From an uncultured Paraprevotella sp. (GTDB lineage: Bacteria; Bacteroidota; Bacteroidia; Bacteroidales; Bacteroidaceae): 64,000 nucleotides of DNA. Made by a program: the position numbers and the translations under genes. Below, one piece after another: positions 52,055-62,500 of this stretch. The stretch lies in NCBI GenBank assembly GCA_944321345.1, contig CALUKY010000002.1:62001-126000 (forward strand). The letters are read 5' to 3'. Positions within the stretch are counted from its first letter, which is position 1. The number at the start of each line of letters is the position of its first letter. The notes under the pieces were generated by a model that had not been told where the DNA came from, ran no database searches, and saw only the letters and a list, made by a program, of their open reading frames with translations.

Positions 52055-54082
52055 ATGAAAATCATTAAGTTTTTTACGATACTGATCACCCCGCTGATCG
52101 TAGGGATCGCCTGCTGTTTCATCCTTCTGAAGATATGCAACATTCATGTCGGCTCCGTTACTAATTTTCTTCTGGCTAAAATCCCATTAGTCAATCAGTT
52201 TGTAGAAACCACCAGTAATACAGGATTATATGCCATCAAACAAATAGACAAAAAGGAACTGGTAACTTCTTCATATAATGTAGACTTTCTCGTCTCGTTT
52301 TATCAGTCGGGAAAGAAAACCATCATTCTTTATCCTTATGTGGTCGAGGCCGGTATTAATCTGGAATATGCAGAACAAAAAAAACAGGATTCTCTGACAG
52401 TAATCACACTGCCTAATGCTCAAATAACAAAAGCCACTATAAGTAACGAGCAAAAGGACTACATAATCCGAGAACAAGTAGATATTGCCTCTGAATACAA
52501 TAAACTTATCACTCCTCTGAAAATAGCGTTAGAGCGGCGTGCAAAGGACCTAGCTATTTCTGCTGGCATATTGTCTGACGCCAATAAAAATGCAGAAGAA
52601 TATCTATTAGAATTATTTAATAATAAAAACATTCATATAAAAAAGGAAGAAGCTCCATTTGATAGCCTAAAAACTATCTCGGCCTCCCATTTACCTATTA
52701 CGTTCACATACCAAGATGAAAACCTGACAGATGGCAAGTTAAATTACCAAAAAGACAGTATTTTCAGCAGAATTGATCTAAATCTCAATAATATTAAACT
52801 TACCTACGGTGGTTTCACCACATTTGATTTTCAAGAACAAGATCAATCACAGCTAAATTCAGATTATCTATATTTAAGACTTATCGATCCGTTAAACCCA
52901 CAATCCCAAAGAACCTATATACAGGGAGAATATGAATGGGGCGCCATACATTTTTTTAATGGTTTGTATTGCTTTCTTGAAGGTTCTTCTGAAAGTAAAG
53001 AAGAGCTGCAACAAAAAATAGCTCCAGATATGCTCTATCTTATAATGGGAGCTTCTCTAAAACCAGGAGACATTGATCCTAGTTATTTGAAATGGGCAAA
53101 AAAATATCTTAATTGTATTGAGTGCATTGAAGACAAATTATATTTAGAAGCAGCTACTCATCTCAAAGAAATGGCAAATTTACGCGGCAATATGCCGATT
53201 TCTTCTGAAGAAAAGATTCTGTCTGCCTTTATTCAGCTAAAGAATGGAATACCTCCCACACAATGCAATGAACAGGATTTTGATCTATGGTTCAAGACTC
53301 TTTATGCATTTGATCATCAAAAAATAAATAACAAGGAACTTCAAAACAGCATATTAGCTCTTAAAAACAAAGATTCTTTCATAGAGAACAATTACACTCG
53401 CCTACTTCAGCTTTTCTATTGCTCAAATGTAGATATTGAAACTAAAAAAAGATATAAAGATGAAATTATACAAAGGGCTGACAAGTATGATCAAGGCATT
53501 GCTTCTACCTTAAAAGGCGAGGACTACTGTGACTATATTTGCAGAATCCTTTTAAAGGACCCTCAATTCTGTCTCTATCAGACTCAGCCAAGTAATGCAC
53601 CTAAAACAAAAGTAATACTACATAAATACAAGAATCAAGAAATAAATGAAGAATTCAAAGATGCAAACTGGATTGTCCAAAAGCTCAAACAAGAAAAAGT
53701 CTTTGACGAACACAACGAACAAGTTGTCATTGCATTTGTTGAAGAGGGAACAATTTTTGATGATCACAATCTTTTGATTATACGTAAAAACAGTTGTTCC
53801 ATTTGTTCCAACGTTACAGGCAAACTTTTTTATGGTAAAAATATTACAACAAGCTATAACAATATAACAGCCTCCATTGAAAACAACCATGTACGATTCA
53901 AAATAGGAAAATATGAATATGAAGATTCAAATGGTAAAGAAGCAACAATAGTTAAACTATTAAAAGACATAAAAGAAGAATACCATAATAATGCAGTTCA
54001 AAAACAACAAATGCTCTTTAAGGACATTGCCAATGGAATGACAGATCATGTTTCTGAGCTTATAATCAATCGATGTTTCTAA
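52055..54082 (+). CDS. Uncharacterised DUF4230-like membrane-anchored protein
   Basis: A 675-residue protein with one N-terminal membrane helix (ILITPLIVGIACCFILLKI) and a large exported part. Residues about 65-170 (KKELVTSSYNVDFLVSFYQ, YPYVVEAGINLEYA, DSLTVITLPNAQITKA) have the layout of DUF4230, a domain of unknown function. The remaining 500 residues are not recognised; they contain TPR-like helical stretches. From about 52,600 on the gene is visibly more AT-rich than its neighbours, which may reflect transfer or weak selection. It is cotranscribed with the preceding TerB-like gene and followed by a hairpin terminator. Confidence 0.55.
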   Translation: MKIIKFFTILITPLIVGIACCFILLKICNIHVGSVTNFLLAKIPLVNQFVETTSNTGLYAIKQIDKKELVTSSYNVDFLVSFYQSGKKTIILYPYVVEAGINLEYAEQKKQDSLTVITLPNAQITKATISNEQKDYIIREQVDIASEYNKLITPLKIALERRAKDLAISAGILSDANKNAEEYLLELFNNKNIHIKKEEAPFDSLKTISASHLPITFTYQDENLTDGKLNYQKDSIFSRIDLNLNNIKLTYGGFTTFDFQEQDQSQLNSDYLYLRLIDPLNPQSQRTYIQGEYEWGAIHFFNGLYCFLEGSSESKEELQQKIAPDMLYLIMGASLKPGDIDPSYLKWAKKYLNCIECIEDKLYLEAATHLKEMANLRGNMPISSEEKILSAFIQLKNGIPPTQCNEQDFDLWFKTLYAFDHQKINNKELQNSILALKNKDSFIENNYTRLLQLFYCSNVDIETKKRYKDEIIQRADKYDQGIASTLKGEDYCDYICRILLKDPQFCLYQTQPSNAPKTKVILHKYKNQEINEEFKDANWIVQKLKQEKVFDEHNEQVVIAFVEEGTIFDDHNLLIIRKNSCSICSNVTGKLFYGKNITTSYNNITASIENNHVRFKIGKYEYEDSNGKEATIVKLLKDIKEEYHNNAVQKQQMLFKDIANGMTDHVSELIINRCF

Positions 54083-54125
54083 TAGAAAACTTAAGCTATA
54101 TTAGTTTATTTTTCTTGGAAAATAG

Positions 54126-54168
54126 CAGGAGCTTGTATAAAAAAACAATACAAGCTCCTGTTACTTTT
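54126..54168 (+). terminator. Terminator of the module
   Basis: CAGGAGCTTGTAT (54126-54138) pairs perfectly with ATACAAGCTCCTG (54148-54160), followed by TTACTTTT. It lies 44 bases after the stop of the DUF4230 gene. Confidence 0.75.
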
Positions 54169-54214
54169 GCCTCATCATAAAGAAACAAATTATTCACTTT
54201 TAAAAAACAAGAGT

Positions 54215-54571
54215 ATGAAAACATTTTTATGTTGGGGCATTTCCAAACTGGAAGGATTGGCAGCCCTATTAGCGTGCCTCACTATGGCGGTTTTGGCCGC
54301 TAATGAAACAAGGATTCTTCATGAAGAACAACTGAATGCAAACGGATGGATACTGTTGCTTACTGCATTGGCAGGAGCTGCCATTCCGGCTATCATTACG
54401 GCAATCTATGCGATCAGGAACTTTGATGAGGTAACGTCCTACTCCATGCTTTTCCATTTTAGCAGAAGCACGATGCTGGACTCAAAAATCAGATATTTCT
54501 TCCGCACCATGTTCATGGCGGGCTTTTGCTGGGCTATGGTTATCTTCTCTATCGGAATATTCTTTACTTAA
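54215..54571 (+). CDS. Small hypothetical membrane protein
   Basis: A 118-residue protein with about three membrane helices (LEGLAALLACLTMAVLAA, GWILLLTALAGAAIPAIITA, MFMAGFCWAMVIFSIGIFF). The ATG at 54215 is chosen because the segment before it has no conserved features and lies next to a terminator. No family was recognised. The downstream membrane half has a DSKIRYFFRT basic loop. It is probably a single-gene unit. Confidence 0.5.
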   Translation: MKTFLCWGISKLEGLAALLACLTMAVLAANETRILHEEQLNANGWILLLTALAGAAIPAIITAIYAIRNFDEVTSYSMLFHFSRSTMLDSKIRYFFRTMFMAGFCWAMVIFSIGIFFT

Positions 54572-54682
54572 AGCCAAAGTCTTATGGATGTCAACAAAAG
54601 GGCTGTTAAGCGAGTATTATAACTTTTTTAAAGAAAAACATTTCCATATATTCCCATACCTGTAACAGCTAAAAAATCAAAC

Positions 54683-54755
54683 TTTTACGAGAGTAAAAGA
54701 AGTATTCTGATTCATAGAGGGAGTTATTGCTCAGAGAACTCCCTCTATTTTTATA
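54683..54755 (+). terminator. Hairpins and terminator upstream of lrgA
   Basis: A small hairpin (TTTTAC, loop GAGA, GTAAAA at 54683-54698) is followed by a strong one: ATAGAGGGAGTT (54714-54725) and AACTCCCTCTAT (54737-54748) with TTTTATATTT. The second is a likely terminator of the small membrane protein transcript, although it lies over 140 bases from the stop. The rest of the 54572-54849 gap shows nothing gene-like. Confidence 0.6.
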
Positions 54756-54761
54756 TTTGAT

Positions 54762-54837
54762 TTTTTAGGATTTTATTTCTGTATTTAAAAGATATGCTAT
54801 ACTTTTGCACCCCGAAAAATATGTTTTTAGGATTTTA
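54762..54837. repeat. 14-base direct repeat flanking the lrgA promoter
   Basis: TTTTTAGGATTTTA occurs at 54762-54775 and again at 54824-54837, on either side of a candidate -7 box TACTTTTG at 54800-54807. It could be paired regulator sites or chance in AT-rich DNA. Confidence 0.4.
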
Positions 54838-54849
54838 ATAAGTTTAGGT

Positions 54850-55200
54850 ATGGTTAAGCAATGTACAATCCTTTTTGGATGCCTTGCTGTCGGCGACTTT
54901 CTGGTGTGGATCACAGGAATAAAACTTCCGGGAAGCATTATCGGAATGCTGCTGCTCACTGCTCTGCTCCAAATGGGATGGATCAAATTGGAATGGATCA
55001 AAGGAATCTCTGATTTCTTAGTCAGCAACCTAGGTTTCTTTTTCGTACCACCTGGAGTTGCATTGATGCTTTATTTTGACGTAATTGCTGCAGAATTCTG
55101 GCCTATCGTTATCGCCACTATTGTCAGCACCGTATTAGTTTTAGTAATCACAGGACACGTACATCAATGGATTAGAAAACATGGAATTCCTAAACGATAA
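54850..55200 (+). CDS. lrgA: CidA/LrgA-family holin-like membrane protein
   Basis: A 116-residue protein with four membrane helices and the LrgA/CidA signature KLPGSIIGMLLLTALL plus FLVSNLGFFFVPPGVALM. The start at 54850 is chosen because the earlier ATG at 54805 overlaps a likely -7 box. Members act with LrgB in control of autolysis, or as pyruvate or glycolate carriers in some species. The 3' end overlaps lrgB by 20 bases, a conserved arrangement. Confidence 0.85.
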   Translation: MVKQCTILFGCLAVGDFLVWITGIKLPGSIIGMLLLTALLQMGWIKLEWIKGISDFLVSNLGFFFVPPGVALMLYFDVIAAEFWPIVIATIVSTVLVLVITGHVHQWIRKHGIPKR

Positions 55201-55876
55201 CTTTTTTATAATCGCACTGACTTTCGGGGTGTATTATGCTGCAAAAAAATTACAGGCATACACCGGTTGGGTGATTCTGAATCCGATTCTGGTGGCCATT
55301 CTGGTATTAATCATTTTCTTAAAGGTCACCGGTATCTCTTATGAAAGTTACGCCAAGAGCGCTTCAATCATTGACTTCTGGCTCAAACCCGCCATTGTAG
55401 CCTTGGGAGTACCTTTATACCTGCAACTTAAAAGTATCAAACGGCAACTGATTCCGCTATTGGTTTCACAATTAGCCGGTTGCATCGTAGGTATCGTATC
55501 GGTAGTACTTACCGCAAAATGGTTGGGAGCTTCCAAGGAGATCATCATATCACTCGCTCCCAAATCTGTAACAACTCCCATTGCCATGGAGGTAACTCAG
55601 TCGCTTGGAGGCATCCCATCACTTACTGCAGCCATTGTGGTTATTGTCGGACTGTTTGGTGCCGTATGCGGTTTCAAACTCTTACAGGTAGGACGCATAA
55701 AAAGCCCCATTGCCCAAGGTTTAAGTATGGGCACAGCCTCACATGCTGTAGGAACTTCTAAAGCAATGGAATATGGAAGAAAATACGGAGCCTTTGCCAG
55801 TCTGGGATTAATCCTGAACGGTCTGCTCACAGCCTTGCTGGCTCCTCTGATCTTGCATCTTATGGGAATTGTATAA
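55181..55876 (+). CDS. lrgB: LrgB family membrane protein
   Basis: A 231-residue protein with about seven membrane helices and the LrgB motifs FWLKPAIVALGVPLYLQLK, LAPKSVTTPIAMEV and GLSMGTASHAVGTSKAMEYG. It pairs with LrgA, whose gene overlaps this start. The two probably act as one membrane system affecting murein hydrolase activity or export of small metabolites. A very stable hairpin follows 13 bases after the stop. Confidence 0.93.
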   Translation: MEFLNDNFFIIALTFGVYYAAKKLQAYTGWVILNPILVAILVLIIFLKVTGISYESYAKSASIIDFWLKPAIVALGVPLYLQLKSIKRQLIPLLVSQLAGCIVGIVSVVLTAKWLGASKEIIISLAPKSVTTPIAMEVTQSLGGIPSLTAAIVVIVGLFGAVCGFKLLQVGRIKSPIAQGLSMGTASHAVGTSKAMEYGRKYGAFASLGLILNGLLTALLAPLILHLMGIV

Positions 55877-55888
55877 ATTCATCAAACG

Positions 55889-55931
55889 AAACGACATGGG
55901 GTCGGGCAAATTGCCCGACCCCATGTCGTTT
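55889..55931. terminator. 43-base near-perfect palindrome between convergent genes
   Basis: A 21-base arm (55889-55909, beginning AAACGACATGGGG) pairs perfectly with 55911-55931 around a single unpaired A. It lies between the lrgB stop and the convergent 194-residue protein gene. It is A/T-flanked on both sides and serves as a bidirectional terminator. Confidence 0.8.
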
Positions 55932-55944
55932 AAAATATAAGTAT

Positions 55945-56529
55945 TTATCTGATACTGATCTTCTTTCCATTAATTACATAAATACCCGGAGGCAACATTT
56001 TAATTTCATCAGGCTTCATCAATGTTCGGAATAAGGTTCCATTCAGATGATACACAGAAACGGATTCAGGTTCGACCATGGTTCTATCCTTATCTATTCC
56101 TGTTGTCTCAGGATAAGCCTTCAAAATAAAACATTGACTGGGAAAACCCTTTACCGAATTCTCTTCGAAAAGCACTGTTGTAAAGAGCTGCTGTTCTTGA
56201 CCAGAGTTCCGGTTATAACATTTAAATACAATCTGCTCACCTTGAATCTTATTACTACGGATCCGCAGATAATAGTAAGTATTCCCGTTTGAGGAAACTG
56301 TCTGTACACTGGCAACTCCTCTACATTCATCCCCATAAAATGCGGCGATCTCATAATCAGAAGAAGCCAAAGGAACTGCATCCTCGCTTAACTGGAGTGA
56401 AGCATACACAGCCATATCATATCGATAAGCATGAATATTGCAGTCCCAATGAGTATCCTGTGCCCGAAGACTGCTAAACACTCCCAGAAACCCCAAAATC
56501 AAAAACATAAAATTTAAATGATGTACCAT
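55945..56529 (-). CDS. Small secreted protein with T9SS-like tail
   Basis: A 194-residue exported protein (signal ending SSLRAQ). A beta-rich domain with the motif YEIAAFYGDECRGVASVQ, then ITFKCYNR-like sequence (EQIVFKCYNRNSGQEQQLF), matches a domain near the end of the 2386-residue neighbour (AVGAFAGTECRGIAQVV). The tail TTGIDKDRTMVEPESVSVYHLNG and LPPGIYVINGKKISIR fits a type IX sorting domain. It starts 62 bases after that large gene's stop and is probably cotranscribed, so it may be a small partner of the surface protein. Confidence 0.65.
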   Translation of the reverse strand: MVHHLNFMFLILGFLGVFSSLRAQDTHWDCNIHAYRYDMAVYASLQLSEDAVPLASSDYEIAAFYGDECRGVASVQTVSSNGNTYYYLRIRSNKIQGEQIVFKCYNRNSGQEQQLFTTVLFEENSVKGFPSQCFILKAYPETTGIDKDRTMVEPESVSVYHLNGTLFRTLMKPDEIKMLPPGIYVINGKKISIR

Positions 56530-56591
56530 ATATTCTATTATTTGGAAAACGCAGTCCTATCTTCCAGACAAGACAGGACTGCGCAGTTCAA

Positions 56592-59500
56592 TTATCGGGA
56601 GACTTTAACGATCTTCTTATAATAAACCTCATTTCCAGCAACAGCTGTCACAATATAAACTCCATCCGGAAGATGAGAAATATCAATACTCTCATTATCC
56701 TTCAGATTTCTATTTAATACAGCCACTGTACCGTAAGCATCAGTAAGAGTCACCTTATCCACCTCCTGACCATCATAAGATATATATAATCGAGATGAAA
56801 CGAGGGTAGGATAAACCTTCCAATGTTTCTCCTGATTAGAAATATCGGTGGTCTTAGAAATATTCAGTTTATAAGGAGTCTTTACAGAACCCAACAAGGT
56901 TACTTCGAACGGTACTGTTTCCTGAATAGAAAACAGTTCTTCAGAACTATATTTCATAGCCTTGAAGGTTATCTCCTCACCACCTTCACCATAAATATTC
57001 ATCATCAGCTTGCCATCGACAACCTGGGCAATACCACGACATTCCGTTCCTGCGAAAGCGCCAACGGCATAAGCATCTGCGGCAACAGAAGCTCCCTGAT
57101 CATACAAGTCTGCGATAAGACACATGATATTCGGATACTTATACTTATCAACGGTCCAAGATGATTCATTCTTAATACCTTGAGCATACAAAGACTGCGC
57201 TTTTGACACAATATTGGCATTGTAAGAGAACTTTTTGTCGCTCTTTGAGCAGAACAAATATCCTTTACCCGGAGCCAAAGTCTTCAAAGTACCGGTCCAC
57301 GCTCCCTCAGCATACTGCGCAAAACCATCCTGCCCCACCAGAAGATCTTCTTCCTCCAGTTCTGCAAGAGCGAAAGCCTCATCGAGACTCATAACCTGAT
57401 TCATAGGGTAACCAAGCCAGTTCCATCCCTGCTCCAAAGTCAATGCAGTTGCCGGATTGAACGCAAAGCCTGTCAGAATATTCTGTCCATCATTTACGGC
57501 TTGAACTTTATAAGTTTCCAAAGGACTCAGGCCCTTCAAGTTGCCCTCAAATCCTAATTGAGGATCCTGGATCACTTCTGACTCCTGACCAACGATACGC
57601 ACGGCATCTTCTTGCAACTGAGCAACAGGAACTTCTGTTTCCAGATTATGAGAGATCCAGTTCCAACCTGTGTGCAGATTCAGGCCCAATGTAGCAGTCT
57701 TTATGGTATAAGTGAACTCAGCCACTTCACTGTCTTCATATTTCTCTACATGCGCCATAGCCTTAATGGTCATATCCTTGGAAACGACTATCGGCTCTTT
57801 ATATACCTGACGAGTACCGTTCTCATCACATGGACAAGAACCATCTACGGTATAATAGATCACGGCATTCTCAGTCTCGCAACTCAACTCTATAGCCGTA
57901 TTGCGGTATACAGCAGTTCCTGAGACACGAGAAGCAACTGGAGTTGCCGTCTGCATCTGCACATCCGTACTAACCTTAACTGCCGTTGACGCTGAAACAG
58001 CAACATCCTCAATCAGGAAGGAAAGTACGGCACTTCCCGGCAAGTTACCGTTTACAACCACCGAAGCCTGTCCATTTTCATCCAGTCTAAAACTATTCTC
58101 ATCCACAGAAACAATCATTGGTGAAGATGACTTGACTGCCAAAGTCTTACCGATAGCCGCATCAAATGGAGTCGCACTGATTCGAATCGTTTTAGTTCCG
58201 CCATAAGGTACGGCAACTTCTGAGTCAACAACCAACTCTTTCACCTCACGCTCCACGTCAAAGCTCTGAGTAAAGTCTGTTTCCATAGATATTCCGGCAT
58301 AGCTCTTCACTTTCCGACTTACCGTCAGAACAATTTCATCGGTAGTAAGGAACGGAGTTTCCGGAACAAAACGCACCTTAGAAACATAAGTTGCCGGATT
58401 GTCAGTATAGGCCTGTTCTGCATTCAGCAAGGTGATTTCGCCACTCACATCCTGACCATTCTTCGTTACGAAAATGTTTTCACCGGTCATAGATTCCGGC
58501 TGCATGTACTTGTCAAACTGGATTTCTATACCATCCTCATAGACATGAGCGTCAATCACTTCCGGCTGACGATTCTGCACCATCGGAATATTCACCTCTA
58601 ACTGTGGAGGAGGTACCGGAAGCCACTCACTATAAGTAGTTTCGTAACCTTCTTTCTCAAATTTCACCTGCCACAGTCCTTGTGGAACATCCCAACGATA
58701 CATTCCGTTCTCATCAGTAAAGAGAGGATTCTCCTGAGCATACTCAGCGGCATTCCACAAAACGACATTCTCATGCAAGTCACCATACATATCCTCAACG
58801 ACTTCCTTGTAGTAACAAGTGGCAGTAACACCCTCCAGACGATTGCTTGATACAGCCTCGTAAACATATCCGGCCGGATCAATAATCGGATCTGCATCGG
58901 GTGTACCTGAATGATGTTCACCACCTTCTGAACCTTTTGGATCATCCGGTATATTCGGATTTTGCGGGTCCTCCGGTTCCTCGGGATCTTCTTTCTGGCA
59001 AGCCAAGCCATTAATGTCTTTCTCAAGTTGCTTGAAAGCAAAATCTTTAGCAAAATCAAGAGCAAACGAACCGACCTTTACCAAAACTTTCTGCACCAAA
59101 CCCCATGCAGTAACACTTAATGAGGTTCCAGCTGTCGCAACCGAAGCTAAGGCTCCTCCTACGATTTCAGTATCAGCTGTAAAGTTTCCAAGCACCTCTG
59201 CAATCGCAAAGGCTCCTACAGCTGTTAACAATGATCCGCAACTGAATTTACAAGCGTTGGCTGTAGCCTGATCTTCTTCACACGGATCAGGAATAGAGTT
59301 ATACAACTCATTAATCTTTTCTGCCCTGGTATAACAATCCTGTAATGTTGCCAAATAATCCAGAACAGGTATACATTTCAATAATTTACCCAGCAATGGT
59401 TTCACTACCCGCTTAGCCAACTGGACAGATCCCAAAGCCTTCTGCAATCTAAATTCCTGAATATTCCAATGAATCTGGGTTGGGTTACTCAGATACTTTT

Positions 59501-62500
59501 TATAGTCATTTTTAAATCTACGTACAATCTTGATTTCTTGCTCTAAACGACTGATCTCCTTGTCCAAATCCTCTATAGGCTTTCCGGCCAGCTCTGTTAT
59601 GTCATCAAAATACTCATTGACCTTATCAATCGCATCCTTAATCTTGGCATAAGTATCTGCCAGTTTTTGATGCCATGGATCATCAGATGAAGCTCTAGCC
59701 ATACGGACTACAGATGAATTATCCAGATAATTTCTTATGGTAACCGACACCTGTTGATCCAGATTAACATAAACCAGCGAATCTTCAGTTGTAAGCAAAT
59801 AAACATGAGAATGGTTCGTTGCATCATATTGTTTAAATCCTTTTTTCAGAAGAGACTCCTCAGTTTCAGTACATTTTGAGGCGACACTCATAGAGAGGTC
59901 GTTTTCAAATATCTGAGTCAGATCTTTTTTCAGAGTAAGATATTGGCCAATTAATTCGCTACTATCACACAAAAGAGTAACTCTTTTCTCCAGTTCATTA
60001 TATTTCTGCTCGAAGTAACTGATTTTATCTGCTTCACTCCATTGTTCAAATCCGTCTGGAAGAACCACATCAGCTCCCTCATCAGTAGTTACGAATTTAA
60101 TTCCTAAAATATTTCCATACTCTAAAAGCTGTTCATCTGTAACATCCTGTGTATCACCAAACAAAGAATTCAAGGTAGCCAAATCTTTAGCATAGGTATT
60201 AGCCAGTTCCTCAATCTCCATAGCTTCATCAAGGGCATGATCAGCATCCACTGCAGAGTTTATCATTGCATCAAAATCAACACTGACATTTACCGGAATA
60301 TCATTGCTGGCCTGTGTACCAAATCTGCCACTGGCAACCCACAAAGATTTAGCCTTATCAAAAGTAGCTCTCAAAGGAACCTGATGCCCTCCCCCTGTTT
60401 TCACATACAGAACCACATGATCCACCTTTGTAGTATCATTGTCCGTGAAATCAATTGTAAACGTAAAGAGATCTTGAGAAGGAACAAAAGTATATTGCTG
60501 TACAGCAGTTGTTGGCTTCAAGAAATCAAACTCTACTTTGTACGATGAATAATACATAGTCACCTTGGAAACCTGCACAGCACTCATATCATAAATGCAA
60601 TTTTTTGTTTCACTCTGCATTTCCAGACCGTCCTTAGTAGTCACCTTTGCATAAATCTCATGACGAGACAAATTATAAGCCTCGTTGAGTTCACAGGACG
60701 TATTCCAAACTCCATTTGCTAAAGATGCTGTTTCACCAATAAGAACGCCATTATCAAAGATCTGCACCTGAGACTGACCTACTGCAACTCCATTAACAGA
60801 TATTGATTTTTTAGACGCGACAGAAGGTACATTAATCGTCAAGTTCTTCACTTCGTAACCAGCACTTCCGATAGGCTGTAAAACTTCTTTGTCAGCCAAC
60901 CGGAAATGAACAAACGCACTAGGCGCATAGTTACCTCCAAGTTGAGGAATGACGCAAAAACGCACAGCATCATTATAATCAGACAGAGGAATAGTAAGAC
61001 GCGATCCATTCAACACATAGGAAGAAATAGAAGAACCAACCATTACTGAGTTCTCCACAAAAGAACAGGATTCCGGCAAATCAACAACTAAACTTACATC
61101 CTCAACCTGACTGGAAAATGCAGACTTAAAGTCAATCTTACTTTTCAAAGTCAAATAATTACCAGCCATGATCTGGCTCTTATTTACAGTAAAAGAGGTA
61201 TTGGATCCGGTATAATAAAGTTTGCTTTCATCCAGTTTCGGAATCAGTTCATTGGAAACCGTTGTAATCGCCCCGCTCTTAACATTCAGAACATTCAAAA
61301 CATAGTCCTTCCCTTCAATCAAACCCGACGCAGAGAACTGCGACAAATTAAGAATCGAATTGAACAGATTGCTTTGAGCCATAGAAACTAAGGTATACAC
61401 CCCATCCTCCAATCCTGAAACAGAAAGTGTAGCTTGTCCATAATTATACTTCTGTATCAACTGTCCGTTATTATCGTAAAGAATACCCACGACAGAAGCA
61501 TTGTCTGAAGAAACAAACGAAGCACGAATACCTCCCAACTCCAAAATGGGGACTGTTACTTCAGCACGGTTATCTTTTCCTACAGTCGTTTTCACAACCA
61601 CAGGTTGAAAATCTCCATTCCGATGAGACGCAGTAAGGCGCAAACGGTCACCTTCAGCCACTTCCTCCAGTAGAACAATGTTCGGATATTGCACACTAAA
61701 CTGCGTAATCTCCTTTCCGGATGTTTCATTGAAAATTGCATAAGAAATATTGGCATAATCGGCATACCAGTTTCCTATCTCCGCGGTTTCTCCTTCTGCA
61801 ACACTATTCGTATAAGTGTAGTTCGTTTTAATGGTAGTACCGGAAATACCTTTCAAGGTTATCTTCCCCAAATCAGCAATATCCTCAAAATTCTGTCGTT
61901 CCAGAATAGAACTGATATAGTCTGATGCTGATACAGAAATAGTGGTCTGAGCCTGATAAATCTCTAAAGAGAAATTTCCCTTAACATCAGTCTTTGTCGT
62001 AAAGGACTTGGAATATAAACCATTTAGTTTCTGTGAGATAGAAACGATTGCCTGAGATAAGGCTTCACCGCTCTGTACATCTACCACCTGTCCTTTCAAG
62101 ACAACCTTCTCTAAGGGAAGCAAAGTAACTTCTATCTGATTATCAGCGCTCTTAACCAGATAAGGGATATCTTCAGGCAGCTGATACTGCATACCTAAAT
62201 CCTGAGAAAGACTTATACGACAAAGCACATTTTTATCTGGTAACAAGCCTGACACACTATTTCCCTGTTGCAAATATTTCTCCGCAGAATCCATCCATAC
62301 AATATGAGCCTGTTGCGTAACGTCCTCTCCCGATGGAGTTTTCAGACAAAGTGAAACTGTTTGAGGCTGCAACAAGGATTCAAAAGCCACAGAAACATTT
62401 TCCTCAAGAATAGAAACTTTATCCAACTGACCTAATACATCACCCGAAGTATTTAAAACAGATACCTTAAAATCGGAGTTCTTCAATAAGCCATTAAATG

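Noticed and set aside
50366-54082. Naming the WYL/TerB-like/DUF4230 group as a known phage-defence system
   Set aside because: No nuclease, helicase, ATPase or NTP-binding motif typical of named systems is present; only the WYL regulator hints at it.
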